From: Albifimbria verrucaria
Lineage: Eukaryota; Ascomycota; Sordariomycetes; Hypocreales; Stachybotryaceae
DNA length: 64,000 nucleotides
Assembly: GCA_020081605.1 (NCBI GenBank)
Contig: JAHREC010000049.1
Location: 1,612,001 to 1,676,000 of the forward strand
Reading direction: 5' to 3'
Below, in pieces: positions 52,508 to 62,884 of the stretch. Made by a program: the position numbers and the translations under genes. Position 1 is the first letter of the stretch. Each line of letters starts with the position of its first letter. The notes below the pieces were generated by a model. It searched no databases. It was not told where the DNA came from and worked only from the letters and a program-made list of their open reading frames with translations.

Positions 52508-53543
52508 TTAGTAGCCTTCACCAGCGGCAGCCCCGTTATGGCCGGCTTGCGAACCGTACATGTAGTTTGGATCCGTGCCGCCCTCGACGTTGTTGGAGCC
52601 CTCTGCAGGCGGGTATTCTGCAACAGGAGCGCCGGCATCGGCCTTTTCACCTGGCATCATCGAGTTGGTCCAGCCACTGTTTTCCATGACACGATCCCGG
52701 TTGGACTGGTTTTGTTGCTGCGACGTATATTAGCCTACACATCTTCGAAAACATGTGCGGTATCTCGGAGGGCTTACCTCGCGGTATTTCGACAAGTAGA
52801 CCTTCAAGGCTTCAGAGTAGTTCTCGAACCCAAGCGAGGTCATGGCAAACAGGATATCCTCGCCGTTAACAGTCTTTCGCTTTTCCTGCTGGCACTTCTC
52901 GGAGGCTGTCCTCACATCGTCAGCACACTGTAAGCCCATGCAAACGCCAGTACATGACAGGCTGTTTGAGATCGAAAAGCAGCCAGTGCGTCCCAAGAGG
53001 TATGGTAAACAACAGCGCCAGTTTTCCCATGATGACTTACCTTCACTAGTAATGAAGGAAATGAACTCGCTGACGCACTCTTGCATGCATTCCTTAGCCT
53101 CCTTTGCAATCTTAGCATTGTCAGGCAAGGCATTCTTCATAATGCGAGCAACTGGAGCAAAGTTTCGAATGTTAGCATCAAACTCGTCAACTTTATCGCC
53201 TTTAGAAGATGTCGACGAGCCAGGCGCGGCGCAAGAAGCATCCACCAAGGCCAAGGACGAATCGTCAACCATGGCTAGATCAGCTATGCGAGGCTACTGA
53301 GACGAGTAACGCGCCTCAACTCGACGAACAAATCACGAAGGGCCCAGCGACGGGGGCAGACGAGGATGAGAGCACATACCATTGGCTATGGGCAACCACC
53401 TATCCTGCTCCTTGACCCCTCAAATTCGTAGCCCGCAAGCTCAGTCGACTGTGGGTCTTGCTGTTCATTCATTTGTCCTTCGTCGTCGGGTGACTGTGCA
53501 CCATGGTCGACATCCTTTGGAGGAGATTGGGGGAGTCGGACAT
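52508..53543 (-). CDS. HAP3: CCAAT-binding factor subunit Hap3 (NF-YB)
   Basis: Histone-fold subunit of the CCAAT-binding complex (with Hap2 and Hap5). Exons 53543-53380, 53151-53041, 52905-52778 and 52717-52508. The NF-YB core is complete: [58 protein letters not shown] and [20 protein letters not shown]. Two deletions lie in exon 1: G run 53529-53533 and C run 53416-53419. Restored length is exactly 204 residues, starting [21 protein letters not shown] tempting alternative start near 53272 is only intron 1 read through: it replaces the DNA-contacting QDRWLPIAN with unrelated residues. The tail is Gly/Tyr/Asn-rich ([20 protein letters not shown]). Confidence 0.94.
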
Positions 53544-56500
53544 ATTTGGCTACCTGCAGCGGCTGCTAGCGTCCCTAGTTGATCCGCGCACGGGTTGGTA
53601 CAGCTGGGGTCTGGCGATGATGTGTTCACCTTGGCCACGTCGCAGATAGTAGGGCTAGCAAGGTTTTGGGTGGCGGGTTCCAGCTGCAGAAATGCGTCAG
53701 CCGGTTCCTGACCTGATCGCGCTCGCGCCGGCCGTCCCTGGCCCGGGGCTTCGGAGCTACCTATGACGCCTTTGCTCCAGGCTCCCTCTGATGGGAAGAC
53801 GCGAGGGTGGGTAGGGAGGGTGCGCGGGAGCCCGATGGGAGTGGATAGGCAGAGGCAGAGGCAGACATAGAGGCAGAGGGAGGGAGGGACGAGGAGGAGG
53901 GTGGGCCCGCGACTGCAGCAATCCACGGGTCCGTCACTACCTACCTAACCGTATGCGCCGACTGGATATTTCCAGGCAATGGAGGTATTGGCAAGGTAAA
54001 GTCGACCGGGGCGTGTGCAGAACACAACGGTCCAGATATCCGTCTGGATTCTGCGGGCGGGAATAGAGACTAGGCGCTAAGCCGCGACTTGTTGACCGGC
54101 ACACGGGAATGCGCTGGGCTGCAACGAGGCTGCGGAAGAGGTGCCTTGCGCTGGACTCGGGAGAGCGCAGACGGGAGGCGTCGCGCTTGTCGACGGTACG
54201 GAGGACTGGGAGTGCGACTGTGGTCGGTGTTACACGAAGGTGCCGGGCGTTGATGGGCTGGCCGCTGGCTGTCAATCCGCGTCAGTCAGTATACGGCCTT
54301 TGGCAGACAAGGGTGGCAGACAAGGGAAACAGAACAAGAGCCAAGCACGGAGCGAGGGAGGGGCGTCTCGGGATTCGCGCTGGTTCCTCACTTACATTCG
54401 GGCTTGAGAAGAGGGTGTCTGAGGTGTCTGTCGCCGCAGCTAGTTGCATGAGGCAAGGTAGCAGGTGGAGAGCGAAGACGGACGTGGGGTAGCTATTCTT
54501 GCAGGATGCGAGGATGAAGCCCAACGTGCGGTCAACAATGAGCGGGCTGGGATGGGATGTCATCAGCGAAAACAACAATGGGGCGGGAACCTGGGGAGAC
54601 GAAATGGGCCCAAGCTCCCATGTTCCATCCGGGCAGGTAGATACTTTGCCAAGGTAGCTGAGCTAAGGGGTACAGGTGGGTACAGGCCAGGTATGGCAAT
54701 AAACCTGCTTGAGGAAAGTACTGGGGCGTACTTCTTGACTTTAGTTACTTATTCTAGCCGCCACTATAACTGCGTTTACCTCCAACTTCCATCTTCTGTT
54801 ACCAGAGTTGTAGCTGCTCCATTACTACAGTGCTAACCTCCGACTTGTGACTTTAATACACAAGACGGGAACCTACAGGTTACCCCATGTTCAAAGGTAC
54901 AAGCTCTGGTCAGGGTTGTTCAATCGTCCTGCGGACTGCAGAGGTGTACATCTAAGCCCAATGCAACTTATGCACAGTTTATAGTGCATGCCGACTTTGA
55001 TATTGACGGACCATGGGGGTTAGAACAAGCGGGTTCTCAGCAACGAGGCGGTGTGTCTGAACGCAAGTCTACTAGCAGGATTCAGGCCTTCTAAACACGA
55101 GTTTAATCCTTGCTCCGGCCGCAAAAGGTAAAGAGAACAGGTAAAACATGGCGAAGCGGACTTGGCTCTTCACACCCTTCTGGGGCTCGAGGGGATGCAA
55201 TGCTCTGAATGAGTTGCTGCAACACCGGGGATGTGCTGCGACCTGTCCCGCTAGCCCAACTGGCGAGTAGAAACACTGCCCAATGCAATGGTACCGGGAT
55301 GGTGGGTGATGGCAGCGCATTATTTGACAATGGCTCATCCTCGAGAACAGTTGACGGACATGATTAGCCCGGTGTGGTGGGCCTGCTTGTCGTCACTTCT
55401 CATGTCGGAGGCTCTAAGTCAACCAAGCCTAAACTCCTCCCCAGAGCCTTAACCATGCAGTTGCTTGCGCGCAAGGTAGCCAATTAGGCTACGATTATAT
55501 CTATGCCATGCCAACGTCTAGCTTGACGGCATGGGATTGAACGTGGCTTGGCCATTCCGTTCCGTTCCATTCCATAATCTTGTGTGGTTAGAGTGAATTA
55601 TAGACCAAGCATGATTTCGTTGATACGTCTGACCGACCCAGACTCTTTTCAACCAGGGAATCACTCGTCCCCCGAATGCGCCACTCTATGCCCAACTAAG
55701 GCCTTTAGAAATTGGTTTGGTTTGTAAGAATGCAACCCTATGTTATCCCTCGCGTATACGGGATCCCATACGCGCAGCAGATTATATTGCCGGCTTGCGT
55801 TGCCGCGGGCCTGGCAGTGAATCCCAGTCTGACGTGAGTTGAATTCGGAAGCAGAATGTGAATCCTTGCGCACGTCGCATCGCCTCATACGCAATAATTT
55901 CCAACGCACGTGCATGAGGGCATATTCACGAAGAACTGACCGGTTACGATGCCACTCAACATACTAACATGAAGATGCCTATCAAACTACTGCCTGGTCT
56001 CTGCATTATGTTCATCCCTTGTCTTCATGTCGAAGTGGCCTCTAATGTGTAAATCTCACCACAGTATTCTCACAAACGAAATTATTCACAGCGAGACAAA
56101 TTTCTTAATCTACGCACCTGTCAATCAAACAGACATGCATGCATGCAGTCAAGCCTCGTCAACCGGTCATGGCAGCCTTGGGGTTGTGCGTCGTCGGGCA
56201 TTGAGGCGCGACCAACTGCCAGGCTGCATTGCGTCCAATTGTACAACGCATACACACCACCTCGAGATTGCCCCGCGCCAGGCTGCCCTGCATCATCATC
56301 ATCCTTTTGGAAAGCCCTTCAGAAGCCGTGATTGTCGCCGCGGAAACGGCCCGTAGAGGAGTACATGGGAGGGTAAGAGTGCATCGTGGTGGCTTTCAGA
56401 GCAAGCGTCCATGTGGCAAAGATACTTACCATATCAGCACCTTGCTAACGAGGATCTCAAAACACATGAAGATGATCCTCAATCACCATGACGTGGTGCT

Positions 56501-56576
56501 TCGGCCTTGTGAAGAAGCAGAACCGAGTTGGGACAGGAGGTTTCTTGAGTATTGTTTTTGAATTGCTCTCATGAAC
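53544..56576. other. 3 kb gene-free stretch between HAP3 and prefoldin 2
   Basis: Open frames here have the composition of noncoding GC-rich DNA and match nothing I know. A purine-rich GGCAGA/GGGA tract lies at 53845-53900, a TTCCG/TTCCA repeat at 55553-55575, and CCTA strings at 53938-53948. The part next to 53543 is presumably the HAP3 promoter. Confidence 0.5.
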
Positions 56577-57195
56577 TCATTGCTGCACTACCTGGACATT
56601 ATTCTTCTTCTGTTTGGTGGGTCAGTCAAAACCTGTCGATGAGCATCGGGGTTAGGCGTTCACATACCTTCCACTTATCCAGCTCGTCTTGTTTCGATTT
56701 GTATTGCTTGACAAGGTCATCAAGCACCTTCTTGAGGCCGTCCTGGTTTGTCTTCACAGCAGGGACGACCTCTTGGACCGATCCTCTCCACGAGCACGCC
56801 GTTTATGAGGCGGAAACACTTGCGGTCTCCCGGTAGGGGCTCAAGAGTCTCCAGCACCAACCTGCAAGGAAATATCAGTAAGCTCTTTGAGTAAGGCAAC
56901 AGAAATTTTCACAATGAGGTCAAGCCTCAATATCTGGGAATGCGCCGCTCATACGTCGGCTCAAAAGTGAAGGCATATAGAGTAACCCAAGGATCTGGCC
57001 ACTTACTTGTGCTCTTCTGCCTCCTGCTCGATATCGCCAATCTTCTGAGCTATTTGTTGCAACGTGTTCTTGTAGTTGCTGTACATAACCTGGAGATCTG
57101 GACGGAATATCAGTGAGCAATCCATGCTTTACGAAGGTGGCATGTGTGCCCTTACCCTGCTGCTTCTTAGCAGGTACCTGAGCTTGGGAAGCCAT
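56577..57195 (-). CDS. GIM4: Prefoldin subunit 2 (beta type)
   Basis: Subunit of the hexameric prefoldin chaperone that hands nascent actin and tubulin to CCT. Exons 57195-57156, 57097-57007, 56861-56668 and 56609-56577. Two coiled-coil arms (NTLQQIAQKIGDIEQEAEEH and GLKKVLDDLVKQYKSKQDEL) flank the beta hairpin GDRKCFRLINGVLVERTVQE. One extra base, the A at 56781 (T on the coding strand), breaks the frame between VER and TVQEVVP. Removing it gives 118 residues ending KKNNVQVVQQ. This is the only insertion among the 38 corrections in the window. Divergent from CMC2, with 380 bases between starts. Confidence 0.9.
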
Positions 57196-57574
57196 GATGC
57201 CGGACTGCCACTGAGGGTCAAGGGTTATCCGATCGTAACAGGCGCACAGGGAGATGTAGTTCCCTCGCGTATGGCGGAGGAAGTGGTTGATGCTCAACAG
57301 CTAAGCAATGAGCCTGAGGAGGAGAATGAGTGCGGATACCTGTTGTAGCGGCTGCAGGTACCCTCACTGCGCTGTTGCTGCCAAAAATACCTTGAATCAG
57401 AGCACCGGAATCTTTCAGTGTGGGGCTGATAAGGCAAGGTCACAGCCAAAAATCGAAGGCTTTAGTTCCGTAGATCCGCCGCTACTTGCAATTGGTCTTC
57501 TGGCGCCGAAGCGGTTCAATTTCAGTATCGAACGACGTTTGGTAGACTTGAAGAAGTATACAACCGTAACGAAA
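57196..57574. promoter_or_regulatory. Shared divergent promoter GIM4 / CMC2
   Basis: 379 bases between divergent start codons of two small housekeeping genes. No gene inside. Confidence 0.6.
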
Positions 57575-57869
57575 ATGCATCCCCATCTGCATACCAAGAA
57601 CGCACTGGGTATCTATCACCCTCCAGCATTCTCTTCGGCCCTTCCGCTGACTTGATTAACTACACAGCCTGCTCAGAGGTGATCGCCGCCCTCGAAGAGT
57701 GCCACGCCAAGGGCTTCCTCCACAAGGCCTCCGGAGGCTGCAATGATGCCAAAGAGAGAGTGAATCAGTGCCTGCGCGAGGAGCGCGCCAAGGTGCAAGC
57801 CGAGAACAGAGCCGCGGCCCGAGCCAAAGGGACCGAATCAAGAATCTCGAGAAGGAGTTGGGCATGTAA
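57575..57869 (+). CDS. CMC2: COX assembly factor Cmc2
   Basis: Twin CX9C protein of the mitochondrial intermembrane space, needed for cytochrome c oxidase assembly and imported through Mia40. Exons 57575-57608 and 57668-57869. It starts MHPHLHTKN, the family N-terminus. The two CX9C motifs are exact: [11 protein letters not shown] and [11 protein letters not shown]. One deletion in the G run 57829-57831 alters only the last residues; restored, the protein is 78 residues ending [12 protein letters not shown]. Uncorrected, it runs on into noncoding sequence for about 30 more residues. Confidence 0.92.
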
Positions 57870-58139
57870 GGACCAACGTCCCAGGATGGCGATACTACCC
57901 ATTACCGACTGTACTTTCGATGCGCACGGGTCATATATGTATATCATGGCGTTGTAGCGGGTGGGCATTCTGGTTTGGTTTGGTTTGGTCACGATAGGCC
58001 ATGTACGATATACGAATAATCAACGAAACCACTACAACATCAAGCATGGTGGGCTAGGAGGAAACTGCACGCTTGCACATTCAAACAGAAAATTATGTCC
58101 GATTATGTGTTACTAGTTGCGACGGACATCCCTAACCAT
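57870..58139. other. Convergent intergenic CMC2 / TMEM14
   Basis: 270 bases of shared 3' flank. A GGTTT repeat lies at about 57971-57988. Confidence 0.6.
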
Positions 58140-58610
58140 TTAAAGATTCTGTCGGAAAGCATTGCCAAAGGTAAAGAGTCCGAAGGTGGACAGGAGACTC
58201 AGGACAACAGGAACAGGCTTCCTGAGGCGGATGGCGCGGGGAATGGATGCGCCTCCAAGAATGATGGAAGCAAGCAGGCTCAGCTCGACGCCATAGGGCT
58301 GGCGGTTCTGCTGGCGGTAGCCGCCCAGGAGGTCTAGGTGTACGCTCGTTAGTTCAATGTTCATCAGAATGATTCGCAGTGGCTATGCGACAGAGGTAGA
58401 GGGTCACGTACAGAGGATACCAACGGCGGAACCGGCAATGAGCGAAGGAACAGATTTGCCCTTGATGTATCCCATAAGACCGCCACCAGCAGTCAGGGCC
58501 CCCAGGATGAAGGAAACATTCTCAAGTTGTTGGTTGGCCGCCTGGCAACATGTCAGTTACAGACTCTTGTATAGCGTCGACGGGCGCGCCGGCCCAGCGT
58601 AGCATACCAT
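58140..58610 (-). CDS. TMEM14: TMEM14 family membrane protein
   Basis: Small four-helix protein; the animal relative TMEM14C acts in mitochondrial porphyrin transport, the fungal role is unclear. Exons 58610-58608, 58541-58412 and 58333-58140 give 108 residues without indel correction. Recognisable blocks: FILGALTAGGGLMGYIKGKS, VPSLIAGSAVGIL, YLLGGYRQQNRQPYGVELSL and SIPRAIRLRKPVPVVLSLLS, ending GNAFRQNL. The first coding exon appears to be the start codon alone: ATG is followed at once by a GTATGC donor, and exon 2 begins with AANQQLENVSF. Position and phase fit, but a transcript is needed to prove it. Divergent from OST2. Confidence 0.85.
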
Positions 58611-59005
58611 CTTGTCAGCGCTGGTACGGTTCAATCGGTATTGGATTTCTTTTCCTTTCGTCGTAGTCACGGGCGATGCGATGCTGCGCTTGTTATGACA
58701 GAGCTCCCTCAGCAGAGTATGTAATGTCGTATTAAGCTCCGAGCTGCCTTGGTGGGTGGTCAATGGGCCGTCTGACGATATGGTGGGTCCCTCGCACCCC
58801 AGAATTCGAGGTACCTGCCACCCAGCCAATCAACATGCATTTTGGAGCTTTCGTGGCCATTGTCCTCCAAAGCTCACTGTAGGTGGAGGGACCGCTGCTT
58901 GAACACTGGCATCACCAGCACCTCCACGATACAAACGTCTCCCAACGATAGGCGTCGCCGACCCAGCAAACCCGCCAAGGACTTTCCCACCGCCCGGTCG
59001 TCACA
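58611..59005. promoter_or_regulatory. Shared divergent promoter TMEM14 / OST2
   Basis: 395 bases between divergent starts. No gene inside. Confidence 0.6.
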
Positions 59006-59674
59006 ATGGCAAAGAAGAACGCCAACGCCCGCGAGACGGCCCCCGCGCTCGCAACGACGACCTCAGCTGCTCCTGCGACCCCAGTAGCCTCCGCGCCAAA
59101 GCCAGCTGCTCCCGTTACCACCCCAATCCAGCCAAAGCCTCTGCCTGTTAAGACCGGAGCGGCAAACTGGGACCAAGTCCTTCAGAATGTTTACAACTAC
59201 TACATCAAGGAGACGCCGCAGCGTACCAAGCTGATTGACGCCTTCCTCGCCTTCCTTGCCGTTGTCGGCGGCCTGCAGTTCCTGTACTGCATTCTGGCTG
59301 GTAACTACGTACGTCTTGCTTTGGGGTTGGGTCATGAACCAAGATCAAGATGATTCTGACAAGTTAAACAGCCATTCAACGCCTTCCTGTCCGGTTTCTG
59401 TGCCACAGTTGGACAGTTCGTCCTGACAAGTAGGTGGTCGCCTGGGCTCTCAGCACCTGTCTCATACTGACATTTGACAGTTTCCCTACGCATCCAATCA
59501 ACCGAGGCCAACAAGAGCGAGTTTCCTTCGGTATCACCAGAGCGGTATGAGCGAGCATCTTGCCAAATTTCCACCTCCTACCGCGTTGCTAACAGGCGCC
59601 CTTCTAGAGCATTTGCCGATTACGTATTCTGCAGCCTTATCCTCCACTTCTTCTGCGTCAACTTCATAAACTGA
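59006..59674 (+). CDS. OST2: Oligosaccharyltransferase subunit Ost2 (DAD1)
   Basis: Subunit of the ER complex that transfers glycan to Asn in N-glycosylation. Exons 59006-59308, 59372-59429, 59481-59544 and 59608-59674 give 163 residues in frame with no correction. An Ala/Pro/Thr-rich N-terminal extension precedes the DAD1 core: NVYNYYIKETPQRTKLIDAF, LAFLAVVGGLQFLYCILAGN, PFNAFLSGFCATVGQFVLT, and the conserved end SLRIQSTEANKSEF to FADYVFCSLILHFFCVNFIN. The last motif is the DAD1 C-terminus. Convergent with the GRASP gene, 203 bases apart. Confidence 0.96.
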
Positions 59675-59877
59675 ACTGGGCGCTTGCGCGGTTTGCTGTG
59701 GGCAGTGGGACAGGGCATCTGTCAAGGCCAGGGTGTCCGTTGTATCATACGCAGTGGTCATAGGGAGCATCCACAAAAGAAACGGAGGGGCTTTCTGAAG
59801 CACTATATCTGGGAGATCGACTGGGGCTTTCTCTACAACATGAATCTTCTACCACAATCTAGCTCCTTACGCCGTCT

Positions 59878-60971
59878 CTATCCAGCTTTTGGCGGGCCTC
59901 CAGTTGTTTTGGGTGGTGGCGGCACGTCTGAGCCTTTGCCCTTTGGTGCATTGTCCAGCTCCCGGCTCTTTTGCTCTTCCTCCTTGAAATAGTCGTCCAT
60001 CAGCGCATTCGGGCCATGTCCACGTTTCTCCTTCTTCTTCCCGCCCCTTGTAGGTCCAGCGGTAGGAGCTGAATCGACCAACTGTGCCGGTACTAGATAG
60101 TCTCCGCCTGCGGGTGGGGGTGTAGCAGTTGCGGAGGGTATAAAGACATTGTCGCTCTTCTCATTCACGTCTCCGTCAAACATCATCTCGCCCGGTGCGT
60201 TGACTGGCTCACTTAGCGGCGCTGGCAGCCGGTGTAGCGCTCCGTATCCTAAAACACACCCAAGAGCTCCCTCACCGCCCCAGTCGCGGGTCGGTTGTAT
60301 CGTGACTTCTCTAGTGACATTGTATTCGTTGTTGTAAACGTATAATCTCAACGGCCTGCCGATGTGATCTTCGACCAGCTCACCCAAGGCGCCTTCGCCG
60401 TGAAGCACACCTTCCGGGCTGCCGAGAATGTAATCGCTGTAGGGAAGTAGTGCGGCGTTGTCGGCAGGTGATTTCGGTGCGACGTCAAGAACATGCCAGA
60501 TGTTCGCTGCGATGGAGATTGGTGTATACTGGAGTGAGAGGCCAAGCGACGCAGTGTCCGCCGGTACAGGCACATGCATCTCTCGTGTACGTTGACCCTA
60601 CATGGTTTCATTAGTTATCGCCCGCTTGGTCGTACCTCGAGTCGAGGTTCATGGGAGCAATAGTACCTTCGCATTCCATAGGCCTAGTGTAACTGTTCCG
60701 CCAGCGCAGTTGCGCACTTCCTGTCCGAACAGGGCTGGGTCTGGGTTATCCTGCTCTAGTATTAGATTGGCTAGGCATAGGTCGCTGCGTCGGAGCGGCT
60801 CACAATTGGTCTTCCATTGATCCCTACAATAAAATCGAACCAGGGCTCGATCGCCAGCTCGAGGTTGGTGTTTCTCAAGACTTGGAACCCAAAGGAGCCA
60901 AAGTCCTGGTTGCGCTGCTGCGGGACGTCGCCATCAAGGCGAGAAATAAACCGATTCAATGCATTAAACAT
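59878..60971 (-). CDS. GRH1: Golgi reassembly stacking protein homologue (GRASP)
   Basis: Peripheral protein of the early secretory pathway, linked in fungi to COPII sites and unconventional secretion. Exons 60971-60804, 60753-60667 and 60597-59878 give 324 residues with no indel correction. Two PDZ-like GRASP repeats are visible: FGFQVLRNTNLELAIEPWFD then FIVGINGRPI, and GLSLQYTPISIAANIWHVLD then VAPKSPADNAALLPYSDYIL, followed by GALGCVLGYGALHRLPAPL. The N-terminus is MFNALNRFISRL: it lacks the Gly2 used for myristoylation in animals and instead forms a likely amphipathic helix, as in yeast Grh1. The tail is disordered and Pro-rich (PPPPKTTGGPPKAG). Confidence 0.95.
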
Positions 60972-61415
60972 GGCTGAAGCTATGTATCTGGTTGCACCTT
61001 TCCCTCAAAGTCATGCGGTGGATATATGCGAGGGACGGCTGGATTGGTGGTGCCTGTGAGAGTGTCGTATCGATTGTAGCTGTGGAGGAGCTTCACAAGG
61101 TACCACCTCATCGCAAGCTGGCCCCAGCCTAGCCTTGCAGTCTGGTCTCGAGTGCCAAGACACTAGTCATTCTGCACCAATCAATATGCGTGCTCTGTCT
61201 CGCAGCCTTGTCTATCGATAAGGACTTATCTTCAAGGTACTGACTGCTCAAGCCAAGAGCCTCGGAAAGTACAATCGTCTTGCAGGTTGCACCGCTTCTT
61301 CAACCTCCTCGTTTTGAAATGGCACTCCGCTAACATTTTGATCGAGAATTTTTCTTTGAATCATGATACCAAAACAGTTTGAGAGTATAATCCGTATCTG
61401 GGCATCACCTTGACC
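60972..61415. promoter_or_regulatory. Divergent promoter region GRH1 / TGS1
   Basis: 444 bases between the GRASP start and the chosen TGS1 start. No gene inside, though an upstream noncoding TGS1 exon cannot be ruled out. Confidence 0.5.
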
Positions 61416-62299
61416 ATGAAATCTCAACGCTTCACCATCGAGCCGGCTGAACAGCTTCCGTTGACAGAGGAATGCCACCATTATCAAGGCAAACATGAGG
61501 TGCCCTGGGATATACAAAAGTATCTTCTCTCATATCATATCGGCTTTGGTCACTTTCACTCACAAAGCCTCTTTCAGGTACTTTTCCCAAAGGTATTCCA
61601 TCTTCTCTCTATACGACGAGGGAGTGTGTATGACCGATGATGGCTGGTTTGGTGTCACACCCGAACCAGTAGCCAAGTATGATACTTTCTCCTCCTCCGG
61701 CTCTTATTTGCGTGGGTCTAATATCGTTCCCTTAGCCAAGTCGCTGTGGACATCTTCAGCTCTTCCACTGGGAAAACAACCATTATTGATACCTTCGCGG
61801 GATCGGGGGCAACTCAATTGCATTTGCGCTGTCTTCGCGTTGGGAACGAATCATTTCTATCGAACGTGATACCGCCACTCTTGCGTGTGCCCAAAACAAT
61901 GCGAGCATCTATGGTGTAGAGCCCGGCACCATCACCTGGGTGAACGGTGACAGTTTTGAGTACCTAGACATGGCGATCAACCACCCAGAGAAGCTACATC
62001 CACATCTCAGAATCGACCCAGATTCGACTGTGGTTTTCGCTAGCCCACCTTGGGGTGGCCCTGGTTATAGGACCGATGAAGTCTTCGACTTAACCACCAT
62101 GCAACCTTACAACATTACTCAGTTGTATGATGCATACAAACGAATGGACCATGCTCTATTTCTGCCTCGGACTAGCGACATTCGTCAAGTCGCAAAATTA
62201 GCTCCTAAAGAGCAAAAGATCGAGGTCGTTCAATACTGTATGGAGGGTGCAAGCAAAGCCATGGTGGCTTACATTCCAGGCATTTCGAGCCACGAATAA
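61416..62299 (+). CDS. TGS1: Trimethylguanosine synthase
   Basis: Converts the m7G cap of snRNAs and snoRNAs to the 2,2,7-trimethyl cap, nuclear. Exons 61416-61519, 61578-61676 and 61736-62299. Family blocks: LTEECHHYQGKHEVPWDIQK, YSIFSLYDEGVCMTDDGWFG and VTPEPVA; the SAM-binding IIDTFAGSGGNSIAFAL; and the hallmark catalytic SPPWGGPGY. One deletion in the G run 61805-61809 falls directly in the glycine-rich SAM motif. Restored length is 255 residues, in line with compact fungal TGS1. The start at 61416 is the first ATG in phase; the first few residues are not conserved, so a slightly different start is possible. Confidence 0.93.
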
Positions 62300-62884
62300 T
62301 GCTACGTGAGTTGATGATCCGTATTCAAGCCTGATCAAGATTTGGTTTAGCTAGTCTATTTCATGTGTGCGTTATTAGAGGTTCATGAATAAATGGTTTC
62401 AACATGCCGCCAATAGCGCTTATAGGATACGAATGTTCCTCAAATATAGACCAACAATTCCCGTGCAGGCGTACTCTTTTTTTTCTTCTCTTTGTTACTT
62501 CAAGCTTAGTCTTACCATTGGCGATACCCGTGTATCTTGTTCAAGGGCTATGCTCAGGCTTGGTGAATAAGTTGGTTATGATGTGAGCTCCAGCCCGTCA
62601 CTCCTCGGTTTGTGATTATAATAGAAGCCTTTAAGTCGCTCTCTCCCACAAGATTGTTCAAGCTTTGGCAGCAAAACATTTGCTCCCAGGTTTTGGTCTA
62701 TTTTATTATAATTTTGTTTGAAAAAACTGCAAATAATAACTCCATATATTTGTACGGAATGTTATATAATTGCAAGGCTGCGGCCTGCTGCGCCAAAATG
62801 TCTACCGCTTGATGCACAATGATGCGATTCAGGACTACGGTAGACACCACTACAAAGCATATATAATCTATTCCGTCGCATAGC
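62300..62884. other. Convergent intergenic region
   Basis: AT-rich 3' flanks of TGS1 and the right-edge gene. No gene seen. Confidence 0.55.

Noticed and set aside
54100..54500. Open frame of about 127 residues upstream of HAP3
   Set aside because: Arg/Ala/Gly-rich composition typical of random GC-rich DNA, no family resemblance, no splice context.
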